Shown here: piece by piece, positions 56,797 to 64,000 of the stretch
Numbering within the stretch: position 1 is the first letter of the stretch
Layout: each line of letters opens with the position of its first letter
Source: Agroathelia rolfsii
Lineage: Eukaryota; Basidiomycota; Agaricomycetes; Amylocorticiales; Amylocorticiaceae
DNA length: 64,000 bases
Direction of reading: 5' to 3'
NCBI GenBank assembly: GCA_018343915.1
Contig: JABRWF010000006.1
Span: forward strand, 620,001-684,000
The notes under the pieces: model-generated
Databases searched by the model: none
What the model was told of the DNA's origin: nothing
The model's input: only the letters and a program-made list of their open reading frames with translations
Translations under genes and position numbers: made by a program

Positions 56797-59700
56797 CAGT
56801 CCACGTGGACGAAGATCATCCCGCGCGTGTGCGGGGAATCTTGTTGACTTACAGCAGCAATTGTTTTACCTACTACTCATCGGAGCTTTTTTCTGTCCCA
56901 CTCCCATCTTCATTTTCGGTAGGGAGCTCAGATGCAATACGTTACATATAAATCAGCATAATCTATTTACCAGCATATTCACATCTCTTCTTTCCTGATT
57001 GTGGTTGACTAGCACAAAATAGATGTCTCACTTTGAAATCGATCTCCTGTGAGAGGTAGTGTAAGGGTGCCATGAGCAGATGAAGATGCCTCCTGCGCCG
57101 GAAGCTAATCGGAAGCCTAAACATTGCGGGCGGGAAACACTTTGAAGCAGTACTATCATCATCAGTTGTTCCCGAACTTCTTCCTTGTATACAAGGGAAT
57201 GCTGACATGGCATGCGTACTATTTATTTGCGTACTATTTATTTATTTCTTTTCTTTTCACATCATTTATCATCACAGTCATCAGCATCATCACTGGCATC
57301 ATCGGCATCACCCTCACCCCCAATGTTGCCTTTGTATTCTTTGGCTGTGCTCAAGTGGAGAGAAGAGATAATTTAAGAAACAGACTTGAAATAACGAGGG
57401 AAATTGCCGGTGTAGATTATGAGCTGACGTATATTTCAGTTCTATGCTTATACAGTTTAGTAGATGGCTCCAGCCAGCCATGGGTAGCCAGCACTACTAT
57501 CACGTAAAGAAGACGTTCTGCAGAAATTGGACACATGTTCACCGCACATGCAAGGGAAGAAGGACAGGGACGGCTTTAATGATCATGATATAAAAATGAC
57601 GATGAAGAAAAGAAAGGGGAGCGTGCTGATTCATTCCTAGCTTCAGTACGCGGTCTGTTCCAATGGCGAGTTTGCCTTCGCTTGTGACTCCTTCTTTCCA
57701 CACGGTCGGAGAAGTGCAGAGGAAGAGCGGACGGAGGCCCAGCTTATGCTAGCCAGAAACGCACATCCACATTTGTCATTGTCTTGTTTTCCTTTCTTAC
57801 CCCTTCTTTCCCTCTTTTCCTTCTTCGTGGGCTATTTCATTAAGGGATTTTTTGCGCATTGACCAACGAACAGCCGCCACTGCGCATGTCAGTTGCGCCG
57901 CTTCATGTGGCAGCCAGGTGGTTCATGATTCGAATTCACTGCCATTCATATCCGGTCAGGATCAAGATGCCTGAATCAAATGCGTTTTCTTCCCTTCCCA
58001 TTCAACATTGATTTTTTTTTTTTTGAGACACGAAAACAATGAGTGTTCCGCTGTACGTGCATCAGTGCATCACCGCATCGACGACAGCGATGATCATGCT
58101 ACTCGTTCAAGTTGGCTCCTAGTAGCCGCTCGCGGCTGTAAAGCGTGATGGGTAAATTATTTTTTCTTGCCCTTGTTTTGTTTTTTCCACCCTTGCCCAT
58201 TTACATCTATCGGTCTATCCAAGGGCTGTCATGAGGCCTGCGCCCTGGCAGACGGTGATACTTACAAATGATGCGCCGCAATAGATGGTAATATGATTCT
58301 GATGAACAACAACTTCATTATGACCTTGAGTGCCTCCGTAGGCTTGGCTGCCGGTTTCTCTGATTAACTCTTGCCATTTCTCTCCCTCACAGCTCACAAT
58401 CATCATTATACTAGCTACTGAAAAGAAGAAAGAAGCTGACTTTGCTCTTCTTTTTCGAACGAGATCGTTTTCTGTTGGATTGCCCGCCTCACCGCTCCCC
58501 TTCTTTTCATTTCCAGCCACGCCATAGTCCATGCTATACATTTCCCTTCCCAGTCCAGATAGACAGAGATTCATGCCCTCGGTCCGAGATCTTATCCCAT
58601 TTGTCTCCCTCCCACAACTTATGAATCTTAGACATAAAGAGTGGGGCGTCGTTTGTTATAAATTCTAGGGAAATTTTGTTAGGCTGGAATGCATCCCTCG
58701 CTGCCCGGTGTCCTCTCCTCATTTCGATCCCCTGTGAAAGCTTGTGTGCTCCTAATAGATCCACGCACTAGCCTGCGCTGAGGACACTTTGTTTTATCGC
58801 TTCTTCTGCTCTCATTGGGTTGCTATAGCTCCTTCGTCCGAGTAGAGTCTGTTTCCGCCCCGCGATCATACGACGTTGGAGCTGGACTAGATCTCCGAGT
58901 TCCCCACGCTGGGTCATTGGTATCAATCAATTCCTCTCTACAGTCCGCCTTCCTTTCTTCTGAGGAGCCGGTGAACACTGTTTCTCGCCTACCTCCGCCG
59001 AGCACATCGTCCCGGTTCATACGGTACGTCATATTTCACCCTATGACATCCAATCCTTACACGTCCTGATCCACCCAAAGTACGCATACGTAACAACACA
59101 TAGGTATATACACGCACATACAAGCACGAAACCGTACACTGTCGATTAATATCAACGTAGTTCTCACCGCCGACGGCTATGTGTCACCGTATCTTGCACC
59201 TTGTCCGATCGAAGGAATGTGGTCACCTAACCTATCTGGGAGAAAGCACCGACATTTACATCGACTGTTATTCTTCTGGATGCGTGCACAGCACCCGCCA
59301 CCCGCGGGATTGCAGTTTGACCCAGCCGCCATGCAAATGTCGTCGTTCTTGGGGGTCAGTCCAGTTCATTTGCCGCGTCCTCTTAAACTCTATCCTTGTC
59401 ATTTTAGCTTCTTGTTTCTCATCATGATTTTTTTTTCTACCTCCCCAAATGTTTACCATTACTCACTGTAACGATCATAACTTACAACTACGTCTTCTCC
59501 CCGGCGTTTTATCCAGGCAACCTGAACGAAGAGTAACCGACGAAGTACGTTTATATTTTTGTCTTCTTTTTGTTTGCCGTAACACGGACATATCGGAGCT
59601 GACCAACTTTTTGGGCCATCTTGTTTGCTGGGATTCCATTTCCGTCATCTGTTCGGGACGTACCTTACGCAAAATCACGATTCATAGGTACCGGGAAAGT

Positions 59701-60108
59701 GTGCGATATGTCCACGCACGTGAGCGGTCTTGGCTCTTGGAATGTATTTTTGCTACTAGTATGCTACGTCTCTGTCATCTCCTTTTTGGCCGATGCCTCT
59801 TGAGTTGCTGTATTTATTTAGGCATTCAGTCCTTGGACTTCTTTCAATTTTTTCCCCTCGTGGGGAATTTCCATGTCCCTGTTCTATTTTCCTTCACCTT
59901 TGAACACTCATGCCATCTACTCCACTCTCCGCAAAAGAAAATGCTTACAAAATATATTGCCCGGATACTTCCCTTCTTGCAGACTGTATTTTTATATCAT
60001 AGGTTCAACATCAGAAACCATGCATCATTTCTTTTTCTTGTACTCCAAAATGCATGTGTATGTATATATATTTACACGCACACCGTCATCTATATTATCA
60101 TATGATCA
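56797..60108. other. 3.3-kb region without a supported gene
   Basis: Pyrimidine-rich, with long T-runs (near 58012-58025). Two protein-like stretches on the plus strand (58830-59025, containing VSRLPPPSTSSRFIR; and 59163-59355, containing VSPYLAPCPIEGMWSP and FDPAAMQMSSFLG) could be exons of a gene with a long leader. I cannot place a start codon or a recognised domain. The 218-codon stretch at 59449-60105 looks hydrophobic by composition only. Confidence 0.3.
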
Positions 60109-63100
60109 TCAACCATCCATATCCAACTCCATCAACACATCATCATCAATCCCTCCATTTCCATACTGTATCTCCTCTTCTTGTTCCTTGCGCAACATCT
60201 CCGCCTCCTCCGCCTCCGCCAACTCGCGTTTCTGTTTCTCCTGCGCACGGATCACATCCTCGATCGTCCAAAGGGATATGCCGGTTTGCTGTGCATCACT
60301 GACGGCGGCAGCACTGCTGGTCTGCGAAATGCGGCGCATGAATTGCTTCGAGAGCGTGAGTGCCATATCAGTCGATAGGTTCGAGGCGGCCTCGGTGATG
60401 TATTGATTGATCCACCGCGGGAGCTTGGCACGTTTATCGGCGCGTGCGAAGCGCTGATGACAGGTGGTAAGTGGTGGTGGTGAAACATTGATGGAGATAC
60501 CAGAAGGAAAGAGAAAAAAAAAATTAAGTGATGGTGTATGAATGTTATGCAGGGATGATACGAACAAAAACTAGACATCAAACTTTGTCAAAAAACTTCT
60601 TGAACTTACCTTGTCAGCAAAAACCATAAGTCCCCAGTCGGTCTTACCACGGAGAACACGCCCCACGCACTGAGCGGCGTTTCGCATGGCGTCGAAGCCG
60701 AGCCATTCGGATTCGCGAATCCGGTAGGTGTCTCGAAGGTATTCAAGGCGCGCCTTGAGGATTCGGCTTTCGGTATATTGGTAGGGTACGCTAATGGTAC
60801 ACGTAACGGATCAGACAAGGTGTGATTGTCTAAAGAGAGAGGGAATGAGGCGCACCCAAACATAATGACAGCACGACCATAATTATGGTCAAAATCGATT
60901 CCTTCCGAGACCTTGCCACGGGCGACAGAGAGCAGGACAGCACCACGACCATTGTCACATGCCTAAAAAAATCAGAAGAACATGATGGAGGTCACACCCT
61001 GTCTTCTTTTCCTGTTTTATGCAACGCACCCTTCGATAATTTTCCAATGCGATGCTCGTCTCATTCGCATCAGGAGTCTCCACAAAAATAAGCTTGTTCT
61101 TCCATACTTCATTCAGGATGCCCATATCGTTCCATGCAGCCACAATACTTTCCATATACAGATATGAAGGGAAGAAGGCCACGATTCCATCCGGTACGAT
61201 TTTTGAGTACTCGATAAGAATTGAGCCGAAGTTGCGCACTACCGCAGGATCGTTGCGGACCTCGAACCGAGAGGAGATGGCCACTTGGTCGCTGCCACGT
61301 GTGATGACCTATTTATTGTAAGAGTGTATCTTACCGTTAACCAAATGTACTTCACATAACAAACGAGGATAAAAGGCAAGAGCTTACAATGGGTAAGAAA
61401 GCTTCACGGGTAAGTGTCATAGTATATGTCTCCTGAACTACGGGCGTAAATTGTAATATCTTGGGATACATATCCAGTGGTGAGATCGTCCCTGAGGTGA
61501 TTACGACACTACTGAACCGCTCAAACACAGGCTGAATCGCAAGCGAAGGATCTAGGCACCTGTCAGGTGAGAGCAAGTTTGTTTAGTACGTAGCTCCGAT
61601 CGGCCGAAAGAAAACAGGGGTGAGAGGGGGAGGAAGATGTTCTCCATGCATAGAAGGGCACGTACGTAAAATGAAACACCGGATTCGGCACAGTCGCATT
61701 GTCCGTCTCAAACGGCTCAAGGATCAACAGGAAGCCCTTCTCATATGTTGCCACAAGCGTCGCAAAGCTAGCAACTTTTTGTAGGGCATAGTATTCGTCG
61801 AGTCGGTTAAGTTCGAGTGTGCGTACCATGCTTTGTAGCCTCTCCGCACAAAATCTAGAAAAACAAACGATCAGAGAGATGATGTTGGTAAAAGATGCAG
61901 GAAAGCCAACCGTAGTGGGCGCCGTTCAATGTATGTTATATCTTTTAGATGTTGTAAGAACGATAGAGGCGTTTCAGCGACTACATGTAGAACTCGCATT
62001 CGTGTCTGAAAAGTTTGGATATGGTTGTTTGGCTAGAGAATCATAAAGTTGTTAGCATAGGGCCTACCTTGAGATATTCTACAAATCGCTTCAAGAATGC
62101 TACAAAGTGCTCTGCTTTACGAATGTTTCCCGGTATTGCTTCCTTCAAGAGATCATCAGGTAGTACTGCGGGATGGATGTATGCGTAAGGAAGTCCAACA
62201 TCAATGAACGTGAGACGAACAAGGGTTAGACATAAAGACCTCGTCTTGAGGATCAGTAGCAGGCTCTTGGAGACCTTCAACTAGTTTTGTGTACTCGTCT
62301 TGCAATTTCGCAGCATCAGTTTTCTTGATCCTATGCGGACAAGTCAGTACAGTATCGAAGCTAGGGCCGGAAAAATCCTCACTCTTCGATCTTTTCACCC
62401 AATTTTGTCACACTGCGAGCGGCAGAATCAAGCATAGGTCGTGTCAAGTCAATGCTTAACGACTCAATACATACGTTGTCTAACCAAAAAATGTTGAAAG
62501 CTGATACTTTTTTGTTAGATCGAAAAGATGTACCAATGTTGTGAGCCTCATCAAAGACAACAATAGCATCCTTTGTCATTTCTTTGGAAACTTGCTCGGC
62601 GACTTTGGGATCAAGAAGATAGTGGAAAGAATAGATGATGACGTCTACGAAGGGCATCTAAACCTAAGATTGGCAAAGAGTTCTTTGGTTGATTAAAACT
62701 ACTCACGGTTCTCCGGACCAGGAAATACGGGCATACGCCTTCATCCCGTCCGTATTGCAATACATCGCCCAACGTATGTATGCCGGGAGGAATCAGGTTT
62801 CCAGGTTCTTTTTGACCAAGTTTCTGAAAGCGCGTCAGGCTCATCTCATGTAATATCGTAATAGGAGCAAACCTCATGCCAGTCACAGAGGTCTACGGAT
62901 CCAGGATCTTTCCGTCCCTTCTCACAAACCGCCGAGTTTGTCAGGTCACGGCAACGAGCATCAACAACACGCCCTTTCTTTTCTTTAGAGACCTTTCTTA
63001 CCGAAACTATTAGCATTTTGGGACATCAAAGAAAAAGAAATATGCACGTCTGGATGTATACAGAGATTCTTTCGACTCGTAAGACCTAAGCCCATGAACG

Positions 63101-63649
63101 ACCTCTCCTTTTCTCTTTGCTCCTCTGTTTCGGCTTGTTCTGTGCGATATGCCATGAGGCGTTTTAGCTCCTCCAAAGCCTTTTCGATTTCGGGCACGGT
63201 ACGAGAACAGTATACGAGTTTGCGTTTTGTGGGGTAATACTATAACAGATACTGTTCGTAAAGCTGTGAGATGATCATGAGTAGATTCAAATTCACCTGC
63301 TGGTACGACACAATCAGCGACAAAAGTGATACCGTCTTGCCTGTTCCCGAAGGCATTTCGAGTACACAATGGCCCTGGAGAGTACATCTAATTTCAGCAA
63401 CCTCCATCAATAAGGGATGTTCAAAACGTACACCGGCGTCCAATGTTCTCTTGAGATCACACATGTACGCATATTGCTCTATTGCGCCGTTTCAATAGTT
63501 TATTTAAAGACCAGATCCATCCATTTACAAACCAGGATAAATTCGGTCATAAGGGAAAATTATCTAGGCAGCTAGTAGTCAGAAATAGGTCCCAACAGTC
63601 CCTCAGTAGCCAAACAGCATACAGGTAGGTCATCGATAAAGAACTTCAT
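60109..63649 (-). CDS. RAD3: RAD3/XPD DNA helicase of TFIIH
   Basis: 5'-3' superfamily 2 iron-sulfur helicase, TFIIH subunit acting in nucleotide-excision repair and transcription initiation. Start at 63649: MKFFIDDLP, then after small introns [10 protein letters not shown] and [16 protein letters not shown] joined to [14 protein letters not shown] (Walker A). Further left: [19 protein letters not shown], the Fe-S cluster cysteines ([23 protein letters not shown]; about 62885-62975), the DEAH box [10 protein letters not shown] near 62540-62570, [16 protein letters not shown], a conserved [15 protein letters not shown] and [19 protein letters not shown] block, then [15 protein letters not shown] and an acidic C-terminus ending ELDMDG. 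The first two exons are very short and easily missed. All helicase motifs I expect are visible and no lesion is seen. Confidence 0.95.
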
Positions 63650-64000
63650 TAGAGCTTGGAGGGTAGAAAGGAATCTTAGGCTAGCAGGTGTAGCTTAGGT
63701 GTTCTATTTGTAACGTAAGGGCCGGAGGATTATGGGCGTATGTTCTGAGGCTTTTGGAGCGGTTCGAGGGTTTAATTGAATGGTATTGCAATGACACTAT
63801 ATCAGGATAGACTAGGCAAGGAGAGCAGAGCAGTACGACGTCGAACGTCGACTTGTGTCTCGGTGCACCACAGTGCCAGTGCCTCTGGACAATTCATGTA
63901 CCCCCTGCTTTGCTTCCGCGAACGCGCTTTCAAACTCCGAGGGTGGTTTTTTGTGGCTTACCACGCTCGATGACCATGAGTATTGCGTTCAAGTTAGTAC
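63650..64000. other. Upstream region of RAD3 and right edge
   Basis: Promoter side of RAD3. The short open stretch 63776-63973 is not supported as a gene. Confidence 0.4.

Noticed and set aside
59449..60105. 218-codon plus-strand ORF with hydrophobic runs
   Set aside because: Composition follows the T-rich DNA. It contains tandem Ile/Tyr from a TATA-type repeat and no recognised domain or intron pattern.

Overview
This window looks like nuclear DNA of a filamentous basidiomycete, most likely an Agaricomycete. Genes are split by many short introns of about 50-70 nt with GTNNGT donors. The housekeeping genes are typical fungal orthologues. The accessory genes belong to families I know as expanded in Agaricomycetes: DUF6534-type seven-helix proteins, a second orphan seven-helix family ending in a PQLIIxRIAxG motif, GT1 glycosyltransferases, and a CPL1-like secreted protein. 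I see no tRNA, rRNA or CRISPR array.

Layout. 1-3181: 3' part of SEC16 (+). 3569-4802: OST3/OST6 (-). 5359-15790: first accessory island, with one apparently intact orphan 7TM gene, two tandem GT1 glycosyltransferases, and two decayed copies of the 7TM family. 16214-24501: housekeeping block with NUR1, fructose-1,6-bisphosphatase, a C2H2 transcription factor (-), a PMP3-like protein and a GCIP/cyclin-D-interacting-like protein. 24888-26255: a Copia-type ORF carrying gag, zinc knuckle and protease only. 27187-42270: tandem array of six DUF6534-like 7TM genes plus one dead copy, with a Copia remnant inside. 42501-43652: a further member of the first 7TM family. 43653-48340: gene-poor, with a decayed gag. 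48341-52360: a large S/G/Q-rich secreted protein with a C-terminal CPL1-like domain. 53177-56796: mitochondrial i-AAA protease YME1. 56797-60108: no supported gene. 60109-63649: RAD3/XPD helicase (-).

How the parts relate. The housekeeping genes act in ER export and N-glycosylation (SEC16, OST3), gluconeogenesis (FBP1), the nuclear periphery (NUR1), mitochondrial proteostasis (YME1), and TFIIH transcription and repair (RAD3). Between them sit islands of multicopy membrane proteins showing every stage of gene birth and decay. The DUF6534 genes share leader sequence and, in four copies, a His-rich cytosolic tail, so they were probably duplicated with their promoters and may be co-regulated.

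Most interesting points: (1) two introns in the CPL1-like gene that look like former coding repeats; (2) a gag-protease element whose stop codon is shared by a diverged second copy; (3) the 7TM array with its conserved tail motif. All gene models were spliced by eye. Internal exon boundaries are supported by paralogues or protein families where stated, and are otherwise approximate.
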